From Pseudomonas baetica (GTDB lineage: Bacteria > Pseudomonadota > Gammaproteobacteria > Pseudomonadales > Pseudomonadaceae): a DNA stretch of 64,000 bases. A program made the translations under genes and the position numbers. The notes under the pieces were generated by a model. It searched no databases. It had not been told where the DNA came from and saw only the letters and a program-made list of their open reading frames with translations. The stretch is taken from the NCBI RefSeq assembly GCF_002813455.1, contig NZ_PHHE01000001.1, positions 496,001-560,000 on the forward strand, read 5' to 3'. Below are positions 44,281-52,500 of this stretch, piece by piece (position 1 is the first letter of the stretch; each line of letters begins with the position of its first letter).

Positions 44281-45207
44281 ATGATTGGCATAAAAAGCAT
44301 TGCGAGCTACGTTCCTGTAGCCGGCGTGGACAATTACGCACAAGGTGCAAAATTCGAGAAGGATGAAGAGTTCATCCTTGGCAAAATCGGCTCGGCGTTC
44401 CTGCCGCGCAAAGACGCTGAACAAGAAACCTCCGATCTGTGCGTGGAAGCAGCCAATGCGCTGTTTGCCAGCAACCCAGAGCTGAAACGTGAATCGATCG
44501 ACGCACTGATCGTCGTCACTCAGAACGGTGACGAAGAAGGCCTGCCGCACACTGCCGCCATTGTGCAGGACAAACTCGGCTTGCCGACCAATGTCGCCGC
44601 GTTCGATATTTCCCTGGGCTGCTCCGGTTACGTCTACGGCATCTACGCGATCAAGGGCTTCATGGAAGCCGCAGGTTTGAAGAATGGTCTGCTGATCACC
44701 GCTGACCCTTATTCGAAGATCGTCGATCCGGAAGATCGCAACACCACCATGTTGTTTGGCGATGCCGCCACCGCGACCTGGATGGGCGAAGATCCGACCT
44801 GGGCATTGGGTAAAGCCAAATTCGGCACCGACGGTTCCGGCGCGCCACACCTGAAAGTGACCGATGGCGTGTTCTTCATGAACGGTCGTCAGGTGTTCAA
44901 CTTCGCGCTGCTCAAAGTCCCGGCGCATTTGCATGAACTGCTCGACGATTCGGGTTTGAAGGCCGACGATATCGATGCCTTCTGCATTCACCAGGGCAGT
45001 GCGGCGATTGTCGACGCCGTAGCGCGACGCTTCGAAGGCGAGCCTGAGAAGTTCATCAAGGACATGGTCGAGACCGGCAATACCGTTTCGTCGAGCATTC
45101 CGCTGCTGCTGGAAAAACACGTGATCGATTCCGACTGGCAGCGCATTGCACTCAGTGGTTTCGGTGTCGGTCTGTCGTGGGGCTCGGCGATTATCTATCG
45201 CCCTTGA
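44281..45207 (+). CDS. 3-oxoacyl-ACP synthase III-like protein (KAS III, flagellin glycosylation-associated)
   Basis: 308 residues, FabH-like thiolase fold. Complete Cys-His-Asn triad: C114 (SLGCSGYVYG), H237 (FCIHQGS) and N267 (ETGNTVSSS). Comparable genes lie in the flagellin glycosylation islands of P. syringae (orf3) and P. aeruginosa, so it may make or transfer an acyl group decorating a glycan sugar instead of starting fatty acid synthesis. ATG 44281 is preferred over an open extension upstream that lacks conserved sequence. The 227 bp before it hold no gene I can support. Confidence 0.88.
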   Translation: MIGIKSIASYVPVAGVDNYAQGAKFEKDEEFILGKIGSAFLPRKDAEQETSDLCVEAANALFASNPELKRESIDALIVVTQNGDEEGLPHTAAIVQDKLGLPTNVAAFDISLGCSGYVYGIYAIKGFMEAAGLKNGLLITADPYSKIVDPEDRNTTMLFGDAATATWMGEDPTWALGKAKFGTDGSGAPHLKVTDGVFFMNGRQVFNFALLKVPAHLHELLDDSGLKADDIDAFCIHQGSAAIVDAVARRFEGEPEKFIKDMVETGNTVSSSIPLLLEKHVIDSDWQRIALSGFGVGLSWGSAIIYRP

Positions 45208-45230
45208 GCCTGAGTAAAAACGGCGGATAC

Positions 45231-45271
45231 AAAAATAGCGTTCAAGGTTAACCTTGAACGCTATTTTTTTT
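45231..45271 (+). terminator. Intrinsic terminator after KAS III-like gene
   Basis: A 17-bp near-perfect stem (AAAAATAGCGTTCAAGG with CCTTGAACGCTATTTTT) around a TTAA loop, followed by more Ts. It could work in both directions. The maf gene begins 25 bp later. Confidence 0.92.
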
Positions 45272-45295
45272 GCCTGAAACGGAGCGAAAGCCGTC

Positions 45296-46585
45296 ATGAG
45301 CGAGTTTTTCCAGGCCAATGCCGAGGTCCTTCAGCGACGCTGGCCGGCGCTGTTCGAGCGATTGATGGCTGAAGACAGTGCGGCGATAGAAGCCGGGTTG
45401 GTACAGGGCCTGGGTTCGACGCTGAGTGTTGGTGGCATTCAGCTCACCAGTCGCCATGACCGACTGCATGAGGCCCAGGTCCAGGCCGCCAGCCTGGCGG
45501 ACAAAGCGCACTTGCATGTCTATGGCACCGGCCTTGGCGATTTGCCCACTGTCCTGCTGCAGCGTGACGGTCTTGAGCGTCTGTACGTGCACATTCTCAA
45601 CGGCGCGCTGTTCGCGCTGGTGGTGCAACTGCTCGATCAGCGCCAGTGGCTGGAAGATCCGCGTGTGCAGTTGTTCTACGCCGGCGATCTGTCCGATATC
45701 CGCACACCGTTTTTTGCCTTGCCTGCCGAGATGCTGCTGGCCGATGACTTCAACGCGAAGATCCGTGATCGGCTGGTCAATGAAGTGCATTTGAGCTTCA
45801 ACAATCGTGAATTCGATGCGCAGTCGCCGTTCATTCAACAGCGCTTGCAGGAATGCCTGCCGGTATTGCTCGGCGATGACGATGTGGCGCAATTGTTCGG
45901 CACCTGCACCGATCGGCAGATCTACGTGATCGGCACCGGGCCGACGCTCGAAAGCCATTTTGAGCGACTGGCAGCGGTCCAGCAGCACGCGGATCGTGCG
46001 CTATTGATCTGCGTCGACACCGCTTACCGTCCGCTGCGTGAACGCGGCATCGTGCCGGACCTGGTGGTGACCATCGATCAACGCATCGGCTTTCGGCATC
46101 TGCCGTTCGAGCAGTCCGATGGCATCCCGCTGGTGTACCTGCCCATGAGCGATCCCGAGGTGTTACGCGCCTGGAAAGGCAAGCGCTATGGTGGCTATTC
46201 GGCAAGTCCGGTATACGCGCAATTGCGCGAGCAGTATCCCCGTGGGCTGTTGCATGTCGGTGGCAGTGTGATTCACCCGGCCGTGGATCTGGCGGTGAAA
46301 ATGGGCGCGACGCGCATCACTCTGTTTGGCGCTGACTTCGCCTTCCCGATGAACAAGACCCATGCCGGCTGGGATGACGGCGAATTGGGGCCGGGGGTGA
46401 GTCAGGCGCGGCACTGGGTGCGCGATGGCAATGGCCAGAAGGTCAGCACTCAACTGAACTTCCGTGGTTATTTGTGTGTGCTGGAGCGTTATATCGCCGC
46501 GCATCCGCACGTGCAGTTCTTCAACAGCAGCCGGGCGGGTGCGCTGATTGTCGGGACCCAGTTCAATCAGGAGTTCGTGCAATGA
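45296..46585 (+). CDS. Motility-associated factor (Maf-type) flagellin glycosyltransferase
   Basis: 429 residues with the MAF/MptE-like core: IYVIGTGPTLESHFERL, then VTIDQRIGF, and VGGSVIHPAVDLAVKMGATR with LFGADFAFP. Maf proteins transfer CMP-activated nonulosonic acids to flagellin in the cytoplasm. With a complete pseudaminic acid pathway upstream and fliC downstream, this is the likely transferase of Pse to FliC. Overlaps the next gene by 4 bp. Confidence 0.9.
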   Translation: MSEFFQANAEVLQRRWPALFERLMAEDSAAIEAGLVQGLGSTLSVGGIQLTSRHDRLHEAQVQAASLADKAHLHVYGTGLGDLPTVLLQRDGLERLYVHILNGALFALVVQLLDQRQWLEDPRVQLFYAGDLSDIRTPFFALPAEMLLADDFNAKIRDRLVNEVHLSFNNREFDAQSPFIQQRLQECLPVLLGDDDVAQLFGTCTDRQIYVIGTGPTLESHFERLAAVQQHADRALLICVDTAYRPLRERGIVPDLVVTIDQRIGFRHLPFEQSDGIPLVYLPMSDPEVLRAWKGKRYGGYSASPVYAQLREQYPRGLLHVGGSVIHPAVDLAVKMGATRITLFGADFAFPMNKTHAGWDDGELGPGVSQARHWVRDGNGQKVSTQLNFRGYLCVLERYIAAHPHVQFFNSSRAGALIVGTQFNQEFVQ

Positions 46586-46848
46586 CGGCGATGGAAAAGT
46601 GCATCGGCGAATGCCGCCAGTGTGCGCGACTGTTTCGATTGGGACGTGACGTCGAGGCGGCGTTGATCATGGTCGACGTGTTTGAAGGTGCACAGCATTT
46701 GCTTCAGGGCGCGCCTGCAGATGTCCAGACGTTGTGGGCGCAGATACTCACGCAAATGCTCGACTGCCAGGAGCGGCAGGATTGGTTGGGTCTGGCTGAT
46801 TACATGGAGTACGAGCTGCTCGAGCTGCTGCAAAGTGTGCCGGCCTGA
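46582..46848 (+). CDS. Small helical hypothetical protein coupled to maf
   Basis: 88 residues, acidic and helical with three cysteines in the first 40 residues (CIGECRQCARL) and a coiled-coil-like C-terminus (YMEYELLELLQSV). It starts in an ATGA overlap with the maf stop, so the two are translationally coupled. I do not recognise it. It may assist Maf or act as a flagellin chaperone. Confidence 0.75.
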   Translation: MTAMEKCIGECRQCARLFRLGRDVEAALIMVDVFEGAQHLLQGAPADVQTLWAQILTQMLDCQERQDWLGLADYMEYELLELLQSVPA

Positions 46849-46985
46849 GCGCGGGCAACCGCACTGGCCCGCAGGTTTGCGTGGCGGTCGGTTTTATGGC
46901 GTCAGTTTTTCGTGCGGTGGGGGGCGACTAAGCCCTTGTTTTCTCTGGGGTGGCAGGGTGATGGCAAAATTTTTTTAAAAAGCCC

Positions 46986-47012
46986 TCAAGCAACCTGCAA
47001 ACCCGACGATAA
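46986..47012 (+). promoter_or_regulatory. Sigma28 (FliA)-type promoter of fliC
   Basis: TCAAGCAA (46986-46993), exactly 11 bp, then GACGATAA (47005-47012), close to the GCCGATAA -10 and the Pseudomonas TCAAG -35. It is 80 bp before the fliC ATG, as expected for flagellin. The rest of 46849-47092 shows no gene. Confidence 0.75.
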
Positions 47013-47092
47013 CTATTACGAAGGTTCTCTAGGCCATACCCGGCGGTTGCCAGGGCCGGAAGCCGCAGTACCCAACCAACGAGGAATTCGTC

Positions 47093-47944
47093 ATGGCTTT
47101 AACAGTAAACACCAACACTACGTCGTTGAACGTTCAGAAAAACCTGAACCGCGCTTCCGACGCTCTGTCGACTTCGATGCAGCGCCTGTCTTCCGGCCTG
47201 AAAATCAACAGCGCTAAAGACGACGCCGCTGGCCTGCAGATCTCGAACCGTATGTCCTCGCAGATCCGTGGTAACACCCAAGCCATCCAGAACGCCAACG
47301 ACGGTATCTCCGTTGCTCAGACCGCTGAAGGCGCTATGCAAGCGACCACCGACATTCTGCAGCGTATGCGTGAACTGGCTGTTAAAGCACGTAACGGTAC
47401 CAACGGCACTGCTGACCAGACCGCTACCAACGCTGAATTCGCTCAGATGTCTGACGAAATCACCCGTATCTCGGCTGCTACCAACCTGAACGGCAAAAAC
47501 CTGCTGGACGGTTCGGCTGGTACTGTGACCCTGCAAGTGGGCGCAAACACCGGTTCGGCTAACCACATCAACCTGGTACTGAGCTCCAAGTTCGACGCAG
47601 TAAGCCTGTCGGTAGGCAGCGGTACTCTGGCCCTGACCGGTGCTACCCTCACTGGCGCTACTACCAACATCGACAACGCGATCACTGCAATCGACGCCGC
47701 TATCGCTGCCATCGGTGCAACTCGTGCCAGCCTGGGTGCTTCGCAAAACCGTCTGACCAGCACCATCCAGAACTTGCAGAACATCACCGAGAACACTACT
47801 GCTGCACAAGGTCGCGTACAAGATACCGACTTCGCCGCAGAGACTGCTAACCTGACCAAGCAGCAAACCCTGCAACAGGCTTCGACTTCTGTTCTGGCTC
47901 AAGCCAACCAACTGCCTTCCGCTGTACTGAAGCTGCTTCAGTAA
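47093..47944 (+). CDS. fliC: Flagellin FliC
   Basis: 283 residues. N-terminal D0/D1 (ALTVNTNTTSLNVQKNL, LSSGLKINSAKDDAAGLQIS) and C-terminal D1/D0 (LGASQNRLTSTIQNL, LTKQQTLQQASTSVLAQANQ) are conserved. The variable centre (~150-195) is short and rich in Ser, Thr and Ala, giving candidate O-glycosylation sites. Codon use shifts to highly expressed type (many GCT, GGT, ACC, CTG), unlike neighbours. Own sigma28-type promoter and terminator. Confidence 0.98.
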   Translation: MALTVNTNTTSLNVQKNLNRASDALSTSMQRLSSGLKINSAKDDAAGLQISNRMSSQIRGNTQAIQNANDGISVAQTAEGAMQATTDILQRMRELAVKARNGTNGTADQTATNAEFAQMSDEITRISAATNLNGKNLLDGSAGTVTLQVGANTGSANHINLVLSSKFDAVSLSVGSGTLALTGATLTGATTNIDNAITAIDAAIAAIGATRASLGASQNRLTSTIQNLQNITENTTAAQGRVQDTDFAAETANLTKQQTLQQASTSVLAQANQLPSAVLKLLQ

Positions 47945-47960
47945 TTTCGGATCGAGTTTG

Positions 47961-47999
47961 AGCGGGGGGGTGCGCTTGTCGTGCTCTCTCGCTTTTTTA
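47961..47999 (+). terminator. Intrinsic terminator after fliC
   Basis: AGCGGGGGGGTGC pairs with GTGCTCTCTCGCT (13 bp with several G-U pairs), followed by TTTTTT. Confidence 0.8.
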
Positions 48000-48017
48000 C
48001 GTTAGGAGGTGATGGGC

Positions 48018-48374
48018 ATGGACATGAGCGTCAAGCTTAACCTGTCTTACCCGGCTCCCAAGCCAGTAACGCCGGTTGCTGCCAAACCGTCAGAGACGCC
48101 TAGAGTTGCCAAGGCTGAAGCTCCGGTTGCTGACAAGAGTCAGGAGACGGACGACGCCAAGTTGAAACTGGCGGTGCAGGAGATCGAAAAGTTTGTCCAG
48201 TCGATCAAGCGCAATCTGGAGTTCTCGATTGATGAACACTCCGGTAAGGTCATCGTCAAGGTGATCACAAGCGAGACGGGTGAAGTCGTTCGACAGATTC
48301 CCTCCGCAGAAGCCCTCAAGCTGGCAGACAGCCTCGCCAATGCGAGCCACGTGTTGTTTGACGCCAAAGTCTGA
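48018..48374 (+). CDS. flaG: FlaG-family protein
   Basis: 118 residues. Pro/Ala-rich N-terminus, then the FlaG domain: LEFSIDEHSGKVIVKVITSE and EVVRQIPSAEALKLAD. FlaG influences filament length in pseudomonads and campylobacters. TAGGAGG at 48003-48009 is best spaced for ATG 48018 (MDMSVKL); earlier in-frame starts are too close to it. Confidence 0.92.
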   Translation: MDMSVKLNLSYPAPKPVTPVAAKPSETPRVAKAEAPVADKSQETDDAKLKLAVQEIEKFVQSIKRNLEFSIDEHSGKVIVKVITSETGEVVRQIPSAEALKLADSLANASHVLFDAKV

Positions 48375-48456
48375 TAGCTGGCATGAATTATGTTTGTCCG
48401 TTCTCAGGACGCGTGTAACGGTCAAAAGAATGGCAACAATCTGAAGGGAGATGCAC

Positions 48457-49908
48457 ATGGCAAGTCCAATTCTACCGGGTTCCGGGCTGGGTTCCGGTCT
48501 GGACATCGGCGCGATCGTCACCGCGCTGGTCAACGCCGACAAGTCTGCCAAGCAGACCCAGATCGACACGCAGACGAAAACCAACTCGCTGAAGATTTCC
48601 GGCGTTGGTTCGCTGAAAAGTGCTCTGGCCGCGTTCCAGAAGTCGATGACCGACCTGAACAGTGCGTCGAGCCCTGCGTTTGCCGGTTTCACCGCGACGT
48701 CGGACACCCCGGCCGTGCTCGGTGCAACGTCGGACAAGACTGCCGTGCCTGGTACCTACAGTGTTGTCGTGAAGAACCTGGCCACCGGCTCGAAAATAGC
48801 CAGTGCCGCCTTTGCCGGCGGTGCCGCCAGTGCCATTCCGAGTGGTACTCTGAAAATCACTCAGAATGGCACTGATTACCCTGTCACGATTCCGGCCAAT
48901 GCCACCTTGCAGTCGACGCGAGACGCGATCAACACCGCGCAGTCGGCCAATGGTATCTCTGCCAACATCGTGACTGACAGCACAGGTGCTTCGCGCCTGG
49001 TGCTCAGTTCGAACAAGACCGGCGCTGGCATGGACCTCAAGGTCAGCGGCATCGCGGGTCTGGAAATCGACGGTACCCAGCCTATGGGCAGTTCCCCTGC
49101 GGCGGGCGCTTCGGGCGCGGTCGGAGAGGTGGCCAAGGATGCAACCCTGACCATCGACGGGCTGACTGTCACCAGCAAGTCCAATACGGTGACCGGTGCA
49201 ATCAGCGGCATGACGCTGAATCTCGTTACCGCCAGCCCTGTGGATGCGGGTGGCAAGCAAACCGCTGCGAATGTCTCGGTAGCGACCAACACCGCCGGCA
49301 TCCAGACGTCTCTGCAGTCGTTCATCGATTCCTATAACACCCTGAAGAAAACCATCGACACCCTGTCCAAGGCTACGCCGGACGAGGATGGCAATCTGAC
49401 GGTGTCTGCGGCGTTCACCGGTGACGCGCTGCCGCGTTCTCTGATGGCGGATATTCGTGCTCAACTGACCGCTCCAGGAGCGGGCCAGCCAGGGCAATTG
49501 GCCGTTCTGTCGCAAATGGGTGTTCTGACGGACAGCAAGACCGGTTTGCTGACGCTGGACACCGCGGTGTTCAAACAACGCATGGAAACGCCGGGCATGG
49601 CCGGTCAGGTTCAGCAGTTGTTCAGCGGTACCGATGCCAAAAACGGCCTGTTGTCGCGCATGAACACCGCGCTTAAGCCGTATTCGGAAACGGGCGGGCT
49701 GCTCGATCAGCGCAGTTCCAACCTGACGAGCCGAACCACCGCTCTGCAAAAGCAGCAGGCAGCCCTGGACTTGCGCGTCGATAACCTGACGAAGACGTTG
49801 ACGGCCAAGTACAACGCCATGGACCTTCTGGTCGGGCAGATGAAGGCGACGGCGAGCAACATCACCTCGTTCTTCGCCACGATGAACGCTCAGCAATCCG
49901 CGAAGTAA
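48457..49908 (+). CDS. fliD: Flagellar filament cap FliD (HAP2)
   Basis: 483 residues. N-terminus ILPGSGLGSGLDIGAIVTAL and C-terminal coiled coil (LDLRVDNLTKTLTAKYNAMD, then LVGQMKATASNITSFF) are diagnostic. Caps the filament tip and helps flagellin fold. GGGAG six bases before ATG 48457 fixes the start; an ATG two codons up is too close. Confidence 0.97.
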   Translation: MASPILPGSGLGSGLDIGAIVTALVNADKSAKQTQIDTQTKTNSLKISGVGSLKSALAAFQKSMTDLNSASSPAFAGFTATSDTPAVLGATSDKTAVPGTYSVVVKNLATGSKIASAAFAGGAASAIPSGTLKITQNGTDYPVTIPANATLQSTRDAINTAQSANGISANIVTDSTGASRLVLSSNKTGAGMDLKVSGIAGLEIDGTQPMGSSPAAGASGAVGEVAKDATLTIDGLTVTSKSNTVTGAISGMTLNLVTASPVDAGGKQTAANVSVATNTAGIQTSLQSFIDSYNTLKKTIDTLSKATPDEDGNLTVSAAFTGDALPRSLMADIRAQLTAPGAGQPGQLAVLSQMGVLTDSKTGLLTLDTAVFKQRMETPGMAGQVQQLFSGTDAKNGLLSRMNTALKPYSETGGLLDQRSSNLTSRTTALQKQQAALDLRVDNLTKTLTAKYNAMDLLVGQMKATASNITSFFATMNAQQSAK

Positions 49909-49924
49909 CGGCTGGCAACGACAG

Positions 49925-49962
49925 AAACCCGGCTACGCTTTATCGGCGTGCGCCGGGTTTTT
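49925..49962 (+). terminator. Intrinsic terminator after fliD
   Basis: Outer stem AAACCCGGC / GCCGGGTTT with a short inner pairing and a T5 run. It precedes a separate promoter for fliST. Confidence 0.8.
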
Positions 49963-49973
49963 GTCTTTTGATC

Positions 49974-50000
49974 TAAAGTTCTGTGATTCGATGGCGATAC
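49974..50000 (+). promoter_or_regulatory. Sigma28 (FliA)-type promoter before fliS
   Basis: TAAAGTTC (49974-49981), exactly 11 bp, then GGCGATAC (49993-50000); 13 of 16 bases match TAAAGTTT-N11-GCCGATAA. 37 bp before the fliS start and just after the fliD terminator, so fliST can be expressed late and independently. Confidence 0.7.
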
Positions 50001-50037
50001 ACTGGTTATACGAGTCATTGTGGCAATGAGGTAGAAC

Positions 50038-50436
50038 ATGAACCCAATGTTAGCCCTTCGGCAATATCAGAAAGTCGGTGCGCACGCCCAGACATCCGAG
50101 GCGAGCCCGCACCGTCTGGTGCAAATGCTGATGGAAGGCGGGCTGGCCCGCATTGCTCAGGCCAAAGGCGCCATCGAGCGCAAGGACATTCCTGGCAAGT
50201 GCACGTCGATCAGCAAGGCTATCGGCATTGTCAGTGGTTTGCGTGAAGGTCTGGATCTGGAAAACAGTGCTGATACGCTGGCGGATCTGGACGGCTTGTA
50301 CATCTACATGATGAAGCGTCTGGCCGAGGCGAATATCAGCAGCGATCCACGCATTCTTGATGAGGTCGCCGGCCTGCTGAGCACGGTCAAAGAAGGTTGG
50401 GATGCGATTGCCCCTGTGCCTGCTCCGCAGTTCTAA
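50038..50436 (+). CDS. fliS: Flagellin export chaperone FliS
   Basis: 132 residues, helical. MLALRQYQKVGAHAQTSEASPHRLVQMLMEGGLARI is the FliS N-terminal block. Binds the flagellin C-terminus to prevent premature polymerisation. GAGGTAG before the ATG; fliT follows 11 bp after the stop. Confidence 0.96.
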   Translation: MNPMLALRQYQKVGAHAQTSEASPHRLVQMLMEGGLARIAQAKGAIERKDIPGKCTSISKAIGIVSGLREGLDLENSADTLADLDGLYIYMMKRLAEANISSDPRILDEVAGLLSTVKEGWDAIAPVPAPQF

Positions 50437-50447
50437 AGGAGATCACC

Positions 50448-50744
50448 ATGAGTCTTGTATTGCAGCGAATTGCCGATACCCGTGAAGCGTTGGTCAGTGC
50501 TCTGGCCGAACGTAACTGGGAAGCCATTGGCGAGTTGGATCTGGCTTGCCGTTCCTGCATGGAAGACGTCTTGAGTGAGGCTTCGCTGGACGAGGTCGCC
50601 TTGCGCGACAATCTTGAGGAGTTGCTCCATGTCTACAAGGAGCTTCTTGAGGTGGCCATGGGTGAACGGCAGGCGATAGCCAACGAGATGTCGCAGATCA
50701 CCCAAGCGCAAAAGGCGGCAAAGGTTTACCATCTGTTTGGTTAA
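50448..50744 (+). CDS. fliT: FliT-like flagellar export chaperone
   Basis: 98 residues, all-helical and acidic; the ATG at 50448 follows AAAGGAGATCACC. Position after fliS and size match FliT, the chaperone for the FliD cap. Sequence conservation of FliT is low, so the call rests largely on context. Confidence 0.82.
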   Translation: MSLVLQRIADTREALVSALAERNWEAIGELDLACRSCMEDVLSEASLDEVALRDNLEELLHVYKELLEVAMGERQAIANEMSQITQAQKAAKVYHLFG

Positions 50745-50797
50745 TTAACCCCCAGTTAATCCAGATGTGCGCCATAAATTTGACTGTGCACGGTTTT

Positions 50798-50826
50798 TTG
50801 ACTTAACTAGTGGCTGTTTTCAGATT
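50798..50826 (+). promoter_or_regulatory. Putative sigma70 promoter of fleQ
   Basis: TTGACT (50798-50803), 17-bp spacer, CAGATT (50821-50826). A weak -10, but the spacing is right and fleQ transcription is sigma70-dependent in Pseudomonas. Confidence 0.4.
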
Positions 50827-50914
50827 TCAGGCGTCTACAGGCACATGGTGTCCTGCAAGCGTCTCGCTCGCCCCATATTTCGGGCATTGAGTTGACTAGG
50901 GAAGTTGCTATTGC

Positions 50915-52390
50915 ATGTGGCGTGAAACCAAAATTCTGCTGATCGATGACGATAGCGTTCGCCGCCGCGACTTGGCGGTGATTCTAAATTTTCTCGGCGA
51001 AGAAAATTTACCCTGCGGCAGCCATGACTGGCAGCAGGCAGTCGGCTCTTTGTCGTCTAGTCGTGAGGTCATTTGCGTACTGATCGGGACGGTTAATGCT
51101 CCTGGCGCGCTTTTGGGCTTGCTAAAGACACTCTCGACCTGGGATGAGTTCCTTCCGGTTTTGTTGATGGGCGATAATTCTTCCGTCGACTTGCCTGAAG
51201 ACCAGCGTCGCCGCGTGCTTTCGACCCTGGAAATGCCGCCCAGCTACAGCAAATTGCTCGATTCGCTGCACCGCGCCCAGGTCTATCGCGAGATGTATGA
51301 CCAGGCTCGTGAACGCGGCCGTCATCGCGAACCCAATCTGTTTCGCAGCCTCGTCGGTACCAGCCGGGCGATCCAGCACGTACGCCAGATGATGCAGCAA
51401 GTGGCCGACACCGACGCCAGCGTGCTGATCCTTGGCGAGTCCGGTACCGGCAAGGAAGTGGTCGCGCGTAACCTGCATTACCACTCCAAGCGCCGTGACG
51501 CGCCGTTCGTGCCGGTCAACTGCGGGGCGATCCCGGCAGAGCTGCTGGAAAGCGAACTGTTCGGCCACGAGAAGGGCGCTTTTACCGGTGCCATCACCAG
51601 CCGTGCCGGCCGCTTTGAGCTGGCAAACGGCGGTACGCTGTTCCTCGACGAAATCGGTGACATGCCGCTGCCGATGCAGGTCAAGCTGCTGCGCGTGTTG
51701 CAGGAGCGCACCTTCGAGCGCGTAGGCAGCAACAAGACCCAGAGCGTCGACGTGCGCATCATTGCCGCGACCCACAAGAATCTCGAAAGCATGATCGAGA
51801 TCGGTACGTTCCGCGAAGACCTTTACTATCGCCTGAACGTGTTCCCGATCGAGATGGCGCCGCTGCGTGAGCGCGTCGAGGATATCCCGCTGCTGATGAA
51901 CGAGTTGATCTCGCGCATGGAGCACGAAAAACGCGGTTCGATCCGTTTCAATTCGGCGGCGATCATGTCGCTGTGCCGTCACGGCTGGCCGGGCAACGTC
52001 CGCGAACTGGCCAACCTGGTCGAGCGCATGGCGATCATGCATCCGTACGGGGTGATCGGCGTGGTCGAGTTGCCGAAAAAATTCCGCTACGTCGACGACG
52101 AAGACGAGCAAATGGTCGACAGCCTGCGCAGCGACCTCGAAGAGCGCGTGGCAATCAACGGCCATACGCCTGACTTCAGCGCCAACGCCATGCTGCCGCC
52201 GGAAGGCCTTGATCTGAAGGACTACCTCGGTGGTCTGGAGCAGGGCCTGATTCAGCAGGCTCTGGACGATGCTAACGGCATTGTGGCGCGAGCTGCGGAG
52301 CGTCTGCGTATTCGGCGGACCACGCTGGTGGAGAAGATGCGTAAGTACGGCATGAGTCGGCGCGACGGAGATGAACAGGCGGAGGATTGA
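50915..52390 (+). CDS. fleQ: Flagellar master regulator FleQ
   Basis: 491 residues. Atypical receiver domain (1-~125) with DDD but not the usual phosphorylation pattern; c-di-GMP-binding LFRS motif at 142-145; AAA+ domain with Walker A GESGTGKE (174-181), intact GAFTGA and [11 protein letters not shown]alker B; C-terminal Fis HTH ([20 protein letters not shown]). Activates class II flagellar genes with sigma54 and, through c-di-GMP, switches toward exopolysaccharide genes. Stand-alone gene before fleSR. Confidence 0.97.
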   Translation: MWRETKILLIDDDSVRRRDLAVILNFLGEENLPCGSHDWQQAVGSLSSSREVICVLIGTVNAPGALLGLLKTLSTWDEFLPVLLMGDNSSVDLPEDQRRRVLSTLEMPPSYSKLLDSLHRAQVYREMYDQARERGRHREPNLFRSLVGTSRAIQHVRQMMQQVADTDASVLILGESGTGKEVVARNLHYHSKRRDAPFVPVNCGAIPAELLESELFGHEKGAFTGAITSRAGRFELANGGTLFLDEIGDMPLPMQVKLLRVLQERTFERVGSNKTQSVDVRIIAATHKNLESMIEIGTFREDLYYRLNVFPIEMAPLRERVEDIPLLMNELISRMEHEKRGSIRFNSAAIMSLCRHGWPGNVRELANLVERMAIMHPYGVIGVVELPKKFRYVDDEDEQMVDSLRSDLEERVAINGHTPDFSANAMLPPEGLDLKDYLGGLEQGLIQQALDDANGIVARAAERLRIRRTTLVEKMRKYGMSRRDGDEQAED

Positions 52391-52431
52391 CGCCTGTTTT
52401 TCAACTGCTTCATTTATAAGTGATTTTTTTT

Positions 52432-52447
52432 AGGCACGGGTATTGCT
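52432..52447 (+). promoter_or_regulatory. Sigma54-type promoter for fleSR
   Basis: AGGCACGGGTATTGCT matches TGGCACG-N4-TTGCW at 15 of 16 informative or spacer positions (first base A). 53 bp before the fleS ATG. A FleQ-dependent class II promoter is expected. Confidence 0.82.
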
Positions 52448-52500
52448 ACATCACTCGCAACGTTCCGTTTAACTGACGGTCAGCCAAGCGAGAGAGCACA

